Assembly: GCA_020637595.1 (NCBI GenBank)
Contig: JACKKE010000001.1
Span: 186,001 to 250,000, forward strand
DNA length: 64,000 nucleotides
Origin: Rhodobacter sp.
GTDB lineage: Bacteria; Pseudomonadota; Alphaproteobacteria; Rhodobacterales; Rhodobacteraceae
Direction: 5' to 3'
Shown: one piece after another, positions 24,824-33,728 of the stretch
Layout of the letters: each line of letters starts with the position of its first letter
Position numbering within the stretch: the first letter of the stretch is position 1
Program-made: the position numbers and the translations under genes
Notes under the pieces: model-generated
What the model saw: the letters and a program-made list of their open reading frames with translations, nothing else
What the model was told of the DNA's origin: nothing
The model's database searches: none

Positions 24824-26659
24824 TTATCCGTTTCTTCCGGCGCTTGCCATGATGGCCCCCGTCTGACCCAGCGATGGGGCGGAAATGAGGCCCGCGAGCG
24901 GCAAAGGCAGGCGCCGGCACCAGTTCGGATGCTCATAGATCGTGCCGGGCAGGTTGCATTGCTCGACCGCCCCGGCCAGATCCTCGCCCTGCACGGCGAC
25001 CAGGGCCGAGGCTGTCTGCGCCAGAAAGCCGTGCATCGCGGTCAGGTCATGGCCGCCGATGGTGGCGTCGAAGGCCGCGACCTCGGCTGTGCGGGCGGTG
25101 CGGGCGGCGGGTTCGTCGGGCACTTCGCCCAGCTGCGCGCGCCAGTCGATGTCGCGGGCCTGCCGCCAGCCGGCCCAGGTCGGCAGGTCATGGGTGCCGA
25201 AGCTGGCCAGGGCTGCGGGGGCGTATTCATCGGGGGTCAGGAACGCACCGCTGGTTTCCCAGTGGCGTTCGAACATCGCTACGCGGCAGCCCATCACGCC
25301 CGAGCCCGCCAGCGCATCGCGCAGCCCGTCGGGGATCGTGCCCAGATCCTCGCCGATGACATGCGCGCCGGCGCGGCTGGCCTCGATGCGCAGGACGGCC
25401 AGCAATTCATCGCGGGGCATGGTGACATAGAGGCCCGGCAACCCGTCGGGCAGCCAGAAGCTGCGTTCCAGCCCCAGGATATGGTCGATGCGCAGCACAC
25501 CGCAGAAGGTCAGCTGCTGGCGCAGGGTCTGGGCAAAGCCGGCGTAACCGGTGGCGCGCAGCACGTCAGGCCGCATCGGCGCCAGGCCCCAGCGTTGCCC
25601 GGATGGTCCCAGCAGATCGGGCGGCGCGCCCAGGCTGACGCCCTGGGCAAAGAGACCGCGCTCGCCCCAGGTTTCGGCGCCGTGCGGATGGGTGCCGACG
25701 GCGATGTCCAGATAGAGGCCGAAGGGCATGCCGGCAGCCCGCGCGCGGGACTGCGCCTCGCGCAGCTGGCGTTCGGCCATCCATTGCGCCCAGGCGTGAA
25801 AACGGACGCGTTGGCGGCGCTCGCCGGCAAAGGTCTGCACCTGCGGGCTGGTGGGATCCTGATAAGCCAGCGGCCAGCTGCCCCAATAGCCGCCATGCAC
25901 CTCGCTGAGCGCCTGATGGGTGGCGAATTGTTCCAGCAGTGCGCCGCCCTCGCCGCGCCAGCCCTCGAAATCGGCGTGACCGGGGAACGCGGCAAAGGCC
26001 TCTTCCAGCGCGGCGCGTTGGGCGCGGATCGTGCGCGGATAGTCGATCAGCGCGCCGGTCTCGGGCATCGCGGCGCCGGTGTCGATGTGCAGCGTGTTCA
26101 GCCGCCGCCGATGCGAGGGGGCGTAGGGCGAGAAGCTGCCGGTGTCGACCGGAAAGCCCGCGTGGATCGGGTTGATGCCGAGGAAGGCCGCACCATGCGG
26201 GGCCAGCCCCTCGGCCAGGGCGCCCAGTTGCGCATAGGTTCCCATCCCGGCCTGCGCATCCTGCCAGAGCGCAAACAGCGGCACCGTCACCCCCCAGCGG
26301 CGGGGCGGGGCGGGCAGCCGCGGCGGGGCGGCCAGAAGATGCACGGTCCAGCCGTTGTGCCGGATGCGGTGATAGCCCACCGGCAGCGGCGGCAGCGCGC
26401 CCTCGCCACGGATCTCGCCGCCGTCCTCGGTGGCGATGACCCAGGGGCCGGGGCCCCAGTCCTTGGGCTGGCCGGCGGCGATCGCCAGGCTGGTCGCGCG
26501 GCTCAGGGCCTCGGGCAGGGCGGCGTCGCGGTTGCCATAGCCCAGCGCCGCCAGCACCGCGCGGCGGCTCTCCTCAGGGGCCTCCTGCGGGCGGCCGGCA
26601 CCGTCGCGATAGGCCCAGATCAGGCCGGCGCGCTGGCAGAGGGCGTCGAGGTCGCTCAT
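24824..26659 (-). CDS. malQ: 4-alpha-glucanotransferase (amylomaltase, GH77)
   Basis: A 611-residue GH77 enzyme, somewhat short for MalQ (about 650-700 residues). RIDHILGLERSFW contains the nucleophile Asp, VIGEDLGTIPDGL the acid/base Glu, and FGTHDLPTWAGW the stabilising Asp. It disproportionates short maltooligosaccharides released by GlgX and GlgP. Its ATG overlaps the glgX stop as ATGA. Confidence 0.94.
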   Translation of the reverse strand: MSDLDALCQRAGLIWAYRDGAGRPQEAPEESRRAVLAALGYGNRDAALPEALSRATSLAIAAGQPKDWGPGPWVIATEDGGEIRGEGALPPLPVGYHRIRHNGWTVHLLAAPPRLPAPPRRWGVTVPLFALWQDAQAGMGTYAQLGALAEGLAPHGAAFLGINPIHAGFPVDTGSFSPYAPSHRRRLNTLHIDTGAAMPETGALIDYPRTIRAQRAALEEAFAAFPGHADFEGWRGEGGALLEQFATHQALSEVHGGYWGSWPLAYQDPTSPQVQTFAGERRQRVRFHAWAQWMAERQLREAQSRARAAGMPFGLYLDIAVGTHPHGAETWGERGLFAQGVSLGAPPDLLGPSGQRWGLAPMRPDVLRATGYAGFAQTLRQQLTFCGVLRIDHILGLERSFWLPDGLPGLYVTMPRDELLAVLRIEASRAGAHVIGEDLGTIPDGLRDALAGSGVMGCRVAMFERHWETSGAFLTPDEYAPAALASFGTHDLPTWAGWRQARDIDWRAQLGEVPDEPAARTARTAEVAAFDATIGGHDLTAMHGFLAQTASALVAVQGEDLAGAVEQCNLPGTIYEHPNWCRRLPLPLAGLISAPSLGQTGAIMASAGRNG

Positions 26660-28737
26660 GCGTCGTTTTCCAGGACAAGCGCCGAGACCGACTGCGCCGG
26701 CACGATCAGCTTGCCATAGGCGAGGCGCTCGGGCGGGGCGTCAGGGGCATAGGTGTTGATGCGGCGCGACCAGATCTTGCCGTCGGGGGCGGGCGGCAGC
26801 ACGACGTCCAGCGTGCCGCCGGCGTTGAAGACCATGAACAGCGCGTATTCGGTATCGGCATAGGCCGGCGTGCCGGATGCGGTGCGCATCTCGACGCAGA
26901 CGGAACTGAGGGCCGCGTCCTCCCAGTCGGCGGGGCTCATGCGGCGGCCATCGGGGTGCCACCACAGCACATCCGCCTTGCCGTCCGAGCTGCGCGCCTT
27001 GGAGTGCAGGAACAGCTTTTGCCGCAGGATCGGGTGGTTCTTGCGGAACTGGATCAGCCGGCGGGTGAAGGCCAGCATGTCCTGATCCACGTCCGACCAG
27101 TCCAGCCAGGAAATCGCGCTGTCCTGGCAATAGGCGTTGTTGTTGCCCTGCTGGGAATGGCCGATCTCGTCGCCGGCCAGCAGCATCGGCGTGCCCTGAC
27201 TGAGCAGAAGCGTGGCCATCAGGTTGCGCCGCCTGAGCGCGCGCATCTCGATCACCTGCAGGTCGTCGGTCGGCCCTTCGACGCCCATGTTGTCGGAATA
27301 ATTCTCGGAATGGCCATCGGCGTTGTTCTCGCCGTTGGCGGTGTTGTTCTTCTGGCTGTAGCTGACGACATCCATCAGGTTGAAGCCGTCATGCGCGGTG
27401 ATGAAGTTGACCGAGCTGGTCGCCGGCCGCCCCGAATGGTCGAACTGCATCGCCGATCCGGTGATCCGCGCCGCCAGTTCCGGCGCCGGGCGGTGGTCGC
27501 GCCGCCAGAACCGGCGCACGCCGTCGCGGAACTTGTCGTTCCATTCCAGGAACGGGTTGGGAAAGGCCCCCAGCTGATAGCCGCCGGGGCCGATGTCCCA
27601 AGGTTCCGCGATCAGTTTCACGCGGTTCAGCACCGGGTCCTGGCGGATCGCGGAAAAGAAGGCCGAATTGGGCTGGAACCCGTTGTCGTCGCGCGCCAGC
27701 GTCGAGGCGAGGTCAAAGCGGAAGCCGTCGACATGCATCACCTCGACCCAATAGCGCAGGCTGTCCATCACCATGCGCAGCACCATCGGGTGATCGAGGT
27801 TCAGCGTGTTGCCGCAGCCCGTATCGTTGATGTAGTGGCGCTGGTAGGGCGCAAGGCGGTAATAGCTGCGGTTGTCGATGCCGCGGAAAGACAGGGTCGG
27901 GCCCAGCTCGGACCCCTCGCAGGTGTGGTTATAGACCACATCCAGGATCACCTCGATCCCGGCGGCATGCAGCCGGGCAACCATGTGCTGGAATTCGTTG
28001 ATCTGGCCATTGGTCAGATAGCGCGGCTCGGGCGCGAAAAAGCCCAGCGTCTGATAGCCCCAGTAGTTTGTCAGCTTCTTCTCGATCAGCCAGCGGTCGC
28101 TAAGGAAACTTTGCACCGGCAGGAGTTCGATTGCGGTGATGCCCAGGTTCACCAGATGGTCGATCGCCTTTTCCGAGGCCAGCCCCAGGAACTTGCCGGC
28201 ATTGGGCACGCCCATCAGGTGGCTGAAGCCTTTGACATGGGCCTCGTAGATCACGCTTTCGTTCGCGGGGATCACCGGCGGACGGTCGTTGCCCCAGAAA
28301 AAGCTGGGATCCTCGACCGCGCATTTCGGCATGAAACGCGCGGAATCGCGGGTGGAAAACGTCAGGTCCAGCGTTTTGGCCCCGGGGTTGTAGCCAAACA
28401 GCGCATCCGACCAGCGCGGGTGGCCGGTGATGCGCTTGGCATAGGGGTCGAGGACCAGTTTGTTGGGGTTGAAGCGGTGGCCCTCCTCGGGGGCGTAGGG
28501 GCCGTGCACGCGGTAGCCGTAAAGCTGCCCGGGGCAAAGGCCCGGCACCCGGCCATGCCAGACCCAACCGGTGCGCTCGGGCAGGCGCAGGCGGTGGGTT
28601 TCGCGCATGCCGTCGGGGCTGAACAGGCACAGCTCGACTGCCGTCGCATGTTCCGAGAACAGCGCGAAATTCACGCCGTCGCCGTCGAAGGTCGCGCCGA
28701 TGCGGTCGTGGCGGCCGCGCTCGATGGTCAGGGTCAT
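26656..28737 (-). CDS. glgX: glycogen debranching enzyme
   Basis: A 693-residue isoamylase-type GH13 protein with an N-terminal CBM48 domain (GVNFALFSEHATAVELCLF). The catalytic barrel shows VIYEAHVKGFS, VVYNHTCEGSE, the nucleophile in FRFDLASTLARD, acid/base in LIAEPWDIGPGG, and TAHDGFNLMDVV. It removes alpha-1,6 branches left by GlgP. The start is ATG 28737, overlapping the glgA stop (ATGA). Confidence 0.96.
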   Translation of the reverse strand: MTLTIERGRHDRIGATFDGDGVNFALFSEHATAVELCLFSPDGMRETHRLRLPERTGWVWHGRVPGLCPGQLYGYRVHGPYAPEEGHRFNPNKLVLDPYAKRITGHPRWSDALFGYNPGAKTLDLTFSTRDSARFMPKCAVEDPSFFWGNDRPPVIPANESVIYEAHVKGFSHLMGVPNAGKFLGLASEKAIDHLVNLGITAIELLPVQSFLSDRWLIEKKLTNYWGYQTLGFFAPEPRYLTNGQINEFQHMVARLHAAGIEVILDVVYNHTCEGSELGPTLSFRGIDNRSYYRLAPYQRHYINDTGCGNTLNLDHPMVLRMVMDSLRYWVEVMHVDGFRFDLASTLARDDNGFQPNSAFFSAIRQDPVLNRVKLIAEPWDIGPGGYQLGAFPNPFLEWNDKFRDGVRRFWRRDHRPAPELAARITGSAMQFDHSGRPATSSVNFITAHDGFNLMDVVSYSQKNNTANGENNADGHSENYSDNMGVEGPTDDLQVIEMRALRRRNLMATLLLSQGTPMLLAGDEIGHSQQGNNNAYCQDSAISWLDWSDVDQDMLAFTRRLIQFRKNHPILRQKLFLHSKARSSDGKADVLWWHPDGRRMSPADWEDAALSSVCVEMRTASGTPAYADTEYALFMVFNAGGTLDVVLPPAPDGKIWSRRINTYAPDAPPERLAYGKLIVPAQSVSALVLENDA

Positions 28738-30206
28738 GCCGGATCCTCGTGTTCGTCGGCGTGTTCGTCGGCGTGTTGTTCGGCCAGGCGGGCGTAGAGC
28801 CGGGCATAGACCGGGGCGCTGGCCCCCCACCCTACGGGGTGTTTCATCGCGTTGCGTTGCAGCCGGGTAAAGGTTGGCCGGTCGCGCCAGAGATCGCAGA
28901 GCTGCGCCAGCGCGTTTTCCAGCGAGGGCACGCAGTTCGGACGATGGGTGATGCCGGTGGCGCAGCCGACCGCCAGCGCGGCGGCATTGGCGTGGATCAC
29001 CGTGTCGGCCAGCCCGCCGGTGCGCGCCACCACCGGCAAGGCGCCATAGCGCAGTCCGTAAAGCTGCGTCAGTCCGCAGGGCTCGAACCGCGAGGGCACC
29101 AGAACCGCATCCGCCCCCGCATACATCCGGTGGCTCAACGTCTCGTCGTAGCCGATGCGCACCGCCACCATGCCGGGATTGGCGGCGCCTGCGGACAGCC
29201 AGGCGTTTTCCAGCCGCCGGTCGCCCGATCCCAGCAGCGCCAGCTGACCGCCGCGTCCGGTCAGCGCGGGCAGGGCCTGCAGCAGCAGGTCGAGGCCCTT
29301 CTGGTCCGACAGCCGCGAGATGACGACCGCCAGCGGCCCCCGCGACTTGTCGAGGCCGAATTCCGCCCTGAGCGCCCGGGTGTTCGCGGCCTTGCCCCCT
29401 GGCGAGGCAAAGGACCGGATCGCCTGATCACTCGCCGGGTTCCAGGTCTGGGTGTCGATGCCGTTCAGGATGCCCTGCAGGTCATGGCGGCGGGTGGCGA
29501 TCACCCCTTCCAGCCCCATGCCGAATTCCGGCGTGGTCAGTTCATGGGCATAGGTCGGGCTGACGGTGGTGATCGCCGTGGCCCCGGTCAGCCCGGCCTT
29601 CAAGGCCGAAATGTGCCCCCAGTATTCGAACCCGTCCAGGGTGAAGCCCGCAGCGGGCAGCTCCAGCGCGGTCATCCGGCTGGCGGCGGTCAGACCGTGA
29701 AAGGCGATGTTGTGGATCGTCATCACGCTGGGTACGGTGACGCCGGCGGCAGCCATGTAGACCGGCACCAGCCCTGCCTGCCAGTCGTGCAGATGCACCA
29801 CCTCGGGCTGCCATCCCGTCAACGCCCCGCCGGCGATCAGCGCCGCGGTCTTGGACAGTGCGGCAAAGCGCAGGTCGTTGTCGCTCCAGTCGTTGCCGCC
29901 CGCATTCAGATAGGGCGAGCCGTCGCGGTCAAAAAGCGCCGGCGCATCGAGGATCAGCAGATCCAGGTCGCCCACCCTGGCAGCCAGCAGGCGCGCCGGC
30001 GTGCCCAGCAGATCCGGCAGATCGAGCACCACGCGCGGCCGTTTCAGCGCCGAGAGCACCCGCCGATAGCCGGGGATCAGCGTGCGGATCGTCCAGCCGT
30101 GCGGTTCCAGCGCGGCGGGCAGGGCACCGACGACATCCGCCAGCCCGCCGGTCTTGACCAGCGGCGCGCATTCCGAGGCGACCGCAAGGACCGCCCGACT
30201 GCTCAT
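28734..30206 (-). CDS. glgA: glycogen synthase (ADP-glucose dependent)
   Basis: A 490-residue GT5 enzyme that adds glucose from ADP-glucose to the growing chain. The ADP-glucose loop reads KTGGLADVVGALP at residues 18-30; HLHDWQAGLVP, SRLSDQKGLDLL and PSRFEPCGLTQLYGLRYG follow. The last residues are a repetitive HADE tail coded by a 12-bp tandem repeat. The start ATG 30206 overlaps the glgC stop. Confidence 0.96.
   Translation of the reverse strand: MSSRAVLAVASECAPLVKTGGLADVVGALPAALEPHGWTIRTLIPGYRRVLSALKRPRVVLDLPDLLGTPARLLAARVGDLDLLILDAPALFDRDGSPYLNAGGNDWSDNDLRFAALSKTAALIAGGALTGWQPEVVHLHDWQAGLVPVYMAAAGVTVPSVMTIHNIAFHGLTAASRMTALELPAAGFTLDGFEYWGHISALKAGLTGATAITTVSPTYAHELTTPEFGMGLEGVIATRRHDLQGILNGIDTQTWNPASDQAIRSFASPGGKAANTRALRAEFGLDKSRGPLAVVISRLSDQKGLDLLLQALPALTGRGGQLALLGSGDRRLENAWLSAGAANPGMVAVRIGYDETLSHRMYAGADAVLVPSRFEPCGLTQLYGLRYGALPVVARTGGLADTVIHANAAALAVGCATGITHRPNCVPSLENALAQLCDLWRDRPTFTRLQRNAMKHPVGWGASAPVYARLYARLAEQHADEHADEHEDPA
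28749..28784. repeat. 12-bp tandem repeat in the 3' end of glgA
   Basis: GTGTTCGTCGGC is present twice exactly (28749-28760, 28761-28772) and once degenerate (28773-28784). Copies are in frame and encode HADE-like units of the GlgA C-terminus. Confidence 0.8.
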
Positions 30207-31468
30207 TGCGCACCCGCCCGCCGATCGAGCATCGGCTGGGTGATCAGCGTGACGCCGCCCTCGGTGACGCGGAACCACTTGCGGTCCTCGTCGGGGTTCT
30301 CGCCGACGACCAGCCCCTCGGGGATCGTCACGCCCCGGTCGATCACCACCTTGCTGAGCCGCGCGTGACGCATGATCGTCACATAGGGCAGCACCACCGC
30401 ATGATCGAGCGACGACCACGAGTTGGAATGCACCCCGGTGAACAAAAGCGAGTTGCGCACCTCGGTCCCCGAGATGATGCAGCCGCCCGAGACCAGCGAC
30501 GACAGCGCCAGCCCCCGGCGGCTTTCCTCGTTATGGATGAACTTGGCGGGCGGGACGCTTTCGGAATAGGTCCAGATCGGCCAGTTGCGGTCCCACAGGT
30601 CCAGGTCGGGGTCGAAATCGGTCAGGTCGATGTTGGCCTTCCAGAAGGCGTCGACCGTCCCGACGTCGCGCCAGTAGGCCGGCGCGCCGGTGCGGTGGCG
30701 CACGCAGCTGTCTTCGAAGCGATGCGCCATCGCCTTGCCGTTGCGGACCACGTTGGGAATGATGTCGCCGCCGAAATCGCGGTGCGAGTTCGGGTCGTTG
30801 GCGTCGTCCATCAACAGCTGGCGCAGGAATTTCCAGCGGAACACATAGATCCCCATCGAGGCCAACGAACTGTCGGGCTGATCGGGCAGCCCCGGCGGAT
30901 CGGCCGGTTTCTCGACGAACTCGGTAATCCGCCCGGAATGGTTCACCGCCATCACGCCAAAGGCCGAGGCCTCGGCGCGGGGCACGGTCATGCAGCCGAC
31001 GGTGACATCCGCGCCGTTCTCGACATGCTCGCGCAGCATCACCTCATAGTCCATCTTGTAGATGTGATCGCCGGCCAGGATGACAACATAGTCAATGTCA
31101 TAGCTGTCGACGATGTCGATGTTCTGATAGACCGCATCGGCGGTGCCCTCATACCAGTGGGTCTCGTCGACGCGCTGGCTGGCGGGCAGGATGTCGAGGT
31201 ATTCGTTGCGTTCCGCGCGAAAGAAGTTCCAGCCGCGCTGGCAATGGCGGATCAGCGAATGGGCCTTGTATTGCGTGGCCACCGCCATCTTGCGGATGCC
31301 GGAATTCAGCGCGTTCGACAGCGCAAAGTCGATGATCCGGGTCTTGCCGCCGAAATAGACGGCGGGCTTGGCGCGGTGGTCGGTTAACTCCTTCAGCCGG
31401 CTGCCGCGGCCACCGGCGAGGATGAACGCCATCGTGCGCGACGACAGGCGGGTGCGGGACGGCATCAT
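30203..31468 (-). CDS. glgC: glucose-1-phosphate adenylyltransferase (ADP-glucose pyrophosphorylase)
   Basis: A 421-residue committed-step enzyme of glycogen synthesis, making ADP-glucose from ATP and glucose 1-phosphate. It has the nucleotide loop LAGGRGSRLKELT, the conserved RAKPAVYFGGKTRIIDFALSN-type stretch, the Asp in VVILAGDHIYKMDY, and FVEKPADPP for sugar phosphate. The C-terminal left-handed beta-helix is present. Two adjacent ATGs begin the frame; the first overlaps the glgB stop. Confidence 0.97.
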   Translation of the reverse strand: MMPSRTRLSSRTMAFILAGGRGSRLKELTDHRAKPAVYFGGKTRIIDFALSNALNSGIRKMAVATQYKAHSLIRHCQRGWNFFRAERNEYLDILPASQRVDETHWYEGTADAVYQNIDIVDSYDIDYVVILAGDHIYKMDYEVMLREHVENGADVTVGCMTVPRAEASAFGVMAVNHSGRITEFVEKPADPPGLPDQPDSSLASMGIYVFRWKFLRQLLMDDANDPNSHRDFGGDIIPNVVRNGKAMAHRFEDSCVRHRTGAPAYWRDVGTVDAFWKANIDLTDFDPDLDLWDRNWPIWTYSESVPPAKFIHNEESRRGLALSSLVSGGCIISGTEVRNSLLFTGVHSNSWSSLDHAVVLPYVTIMRHARLSKVVIDRGVTIPEGLVVGENPDEDRKWFRVTEGGVTLITQPMLDRRAGAQ

Positions 31469-33654
31469 GCGGGATCCTCGGGGGTCAGGAACAGGGTCGA
31501 CAGGGGCGGCAGGGTGATCTCGGCGCTGTGGGGCTGGCCGGCATGCGCCGGGCCAGCGGCCGTGACCGCGCCCATGTTACCACGATTGCCGCCGCCATAG
31601 AGACCGGCGTCGGTGTTGAGCGCCTCGCGCCAGCGTCCGGCGCGGGGCAGGCCCAGCCGCCAGCGGCGTTCGATGGGGGTGAAATTGGCGACGACGGCGA
31701 CCGGCGGCTGCCCGTCATGGCCCAGCCTGAGCCACGAGAACACCGATTCCGCGCGGGCCTCGCGGTCGATCCAGGCGAAACCGCCGGGGTCGGCATCGCG
31801 CGCGTGCAGTGCCGGATGCGCGCGGTAGAGCGTGTTGAGGTCGCGCACGAGCCGCTGCAGCCCGGCATGGCCGGGGATGTTCAGCACCCCCCAGTCCAGC
31901 TGGGCGTCGTGGTTCCATTCGTGCCCCTGGCCGAATTCGCAGCCCATGAACAGCAGCTTCTTGCCCGGGTGGCCCCACATGAAGCCGTAATAGGCCCGCA
32001 GGTTCGCCAGCTTGGCCGGGGCGTCGCCAGGCATTTTCTGCAGCATGCTGCCCTTGCCGTGCACCACCTCGTCATGGCTGATCGGCAGCACGTAGTTTTC
32101 ACTGAACCCATAGACCAAGCCAAAGGTCATCAGGTCATGGTGGTGGCGGCGGTGGATCGGATCGTGCTCGATGAACCGCAGCGTGTCGTTCATCCAGCCC
32201 ATGTTCCACTTATAGCCGAACCCCAGCCCGCCCGCGTGCACCGGCTGGGTGACGCCGGGCCAGGCGGTGCTTTCCTCGGCCACGGTCATCAGGCCGGGCG
32301 GCCCCTCGCCATAGGCCAGGCGGTTCATTTCCTGCAGGAACGCGATTGCCTCGTAATTCTCGCGCCCGCCGTGGTGGTTGGGGATCCAGGCGTCATGGGC
32401 GCGCGAATAGTCGCGGTAGAGCATCGAGGCCACGGCATCGACCCTGAGCCCGTCGAGGTGGAAGTCGCGCAGCCAGTAGATCGCGTTCGCGGTCAGGAAG
32501 TTGCGCACCTCGTTGCGGCCGAAGTTGTAGATCAGCGTGTTCCAGTCGGGGTGGAACCCCTCGCGCGGGTCGGCGTGTTCGTAAAGATGCGTGCCGTCAA
32601 AGGTTGCTAGCCCGTGCGCGTCGTTGGGAAAATGCGCGGGCACCCAGTCCATCAGCACACCGATCCCCCGGGCGTGCGCGGCCTCGATCAGCGCGCGCAG
32701 GTCGTCGGCGCTGCCATAGCGGCTGGTCGGCGCATACATCCCGGTTGGCTGATAGCCCCAGGAACCGCCGAACGGGTATTCCGCCAGTGGCATCAGCTCA
32801 AGATGGGTAAAGCCCATGTCCGCGACGTAACCGATCAGATCTTCGGCCGCCTCGCGATAGGTCAGCGAGCGCCCGTCGCGGTGACGCCAGCTGCCCAGAT
32901 GCGCCTCATAGATGGTGATCGGCGCCTCGCGCCGGTTGTGGCCGTCGCGGGTCGCCATCCAGTCGCCGTCGGCCCAGTCATGGGTGCCGGTGCGGCGCAC
33001 GATCGAGGCCGTGGCCGGCGGCACCTCGGCGCCCAGCGCATAGGGGTCGGCCTTGAGGAAGGGCGGGCCGTCGAGGGGCAGGATTTCGAACTTATAGGCC
33101 TCGCCGGGCTGAATGCCGGGCAGGAAGATTTCCCACACGCCGGCGCCGCGGCGGCGCATCGGTGCCCGCCGTCCGTCCCAGCCGTTGAACCCGCCGACCA
33201 CCGAGACGCGCCGGGCGTTCGGCGCCCAGACGGCGAAATGCACGCCCGCGCAGTCCTCATGGGTAATCGGATGCGCGCCCAATGCCTGCCACAGACGGCG
33301 GTGGGTGCCCTCGGCGATCAGGTGCAGGTCCAGCGCGCCCAGCACCGGGCCAAAGCGATAGGGGTCGTCATAGTCCCAGCTGCGGTGCCCGTCCGAGCCC
33401 CGCAGCCGATACTTGCGCCGCCGTCCCAGATCGCCGCTGAACAACCCGCCGCCGAGCGGCTGCAGCGCGATCACCCCGCCGGGGGTGACGGCATCGAGGG
33501 TCTTGGCGTGGGGGTCGAAGGCGACCAGCAGCCCCGCGCGGCCGCGATGCCGGGGGCCGAACACGGCGAACGGATCGGTGACATGGCCGCCGAGGACCGC
33601 CGCCACATCATCTTGTGAAATACCACCAGAAAAAGAGGAATTCGCCCGGACCAT
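31465..33654 (-). CDS. glgB: 1,4-alpha-glucan branching enzyme
   Basis: A 729-residue GH13 branching enzyme with an N-terminal extension, a CBM48 module (GVHFAVWAPNARRVSVVGGFN) and the catalytic barrel. Nucleophile Asp is in DGLRVDAVASM, acid/base Glu in TVAEESTAWPGV, and stabilising Asp in LPISHDEVVHGK. It forms alpha-1,6 branches. I start at the ATG 33654; an in-frame TTG two codons upstream is possible. It has no clear SD, unlike the other glg genes. Confidence 0.95.
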   Translation of the reverse strand: MVRANSSFSGGISQDDVAAVLGGHVTDPFAVFGPRHRGRAGLLVAFDPHAKTLDAVTPGGVIALQPLGGGLFSGDLGRRRKYRLRGSDGHRSWDYDDPYRFGPVLGALDLHLIAEGTHRRLWQALGAHPITHEDCAGVHFAVWAPNARRVSVVGGFNGWDGRRAPMRRRGAGVWEIFLPGIQPGEAYKFEILPLDGPPFLKADPYALGAEVPPATASIVRRTGTHDWADGDWMATRDGHNRREAPITIYEAHLGSWRHRDGRSLTYREAAEDLIGYVADMGFTHLELMPLAEYPFGGSWGYQPTGMYAPTSRYGSADDLRALIEAAHARGIGVLMDWVPAHFPNDAHGLATFDGTHLYEHADPREGFHPDWNTLIYNFGRNEVRNFLTANAIYWLRDFHLDGLRVDAVASMLYRDYSRAHDAWIPNHHGGRENYEAIAFLQEMNRLAYGEGPPGLMTVAEESTAWPGVTQPVHAGGLGFGYKWNMGWMNDTLRFIEHDPIHRRHHHDLMTFGLVYGFSENYVLPISHDEVVHGKGSMLQKMPGDAPAKLANLRAYYGFMWGHPGKKLLFMGCEFGQGHEWNHDAQLDWGVLNIPGHAGLQRLVRDLNTLYRAHPALHARDADPGGFAWIDREARAESVFSWLRLGHDGQPPVAVVANFTPIERRWRLGLPRAGRWREALNTDAGLYGGGNRGNMGAVTAAGPAHAGQPHSAEITLPPLSTLFLTPEDPA

Positions 33655-33728
33655 GCGCAATTTGTGGCGCAGGACCGGGCGAAAGGCAACGGGTTTGTTA
33701 ACCCTTTTGGCGAGCGATTTTGCCGCGC

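Noticed and set aside
23132..26719. A 1195-codon plus-strand frame over pgm and malQ
   Set aside because: Antisense shadow; both minus-strand genes have complete active sites and the plus frame is low-complexity.
28749..28784. CRISPR-like repeat
   Set aside because: Only three 12-bp units in tandem without spacers, inside a coding region.
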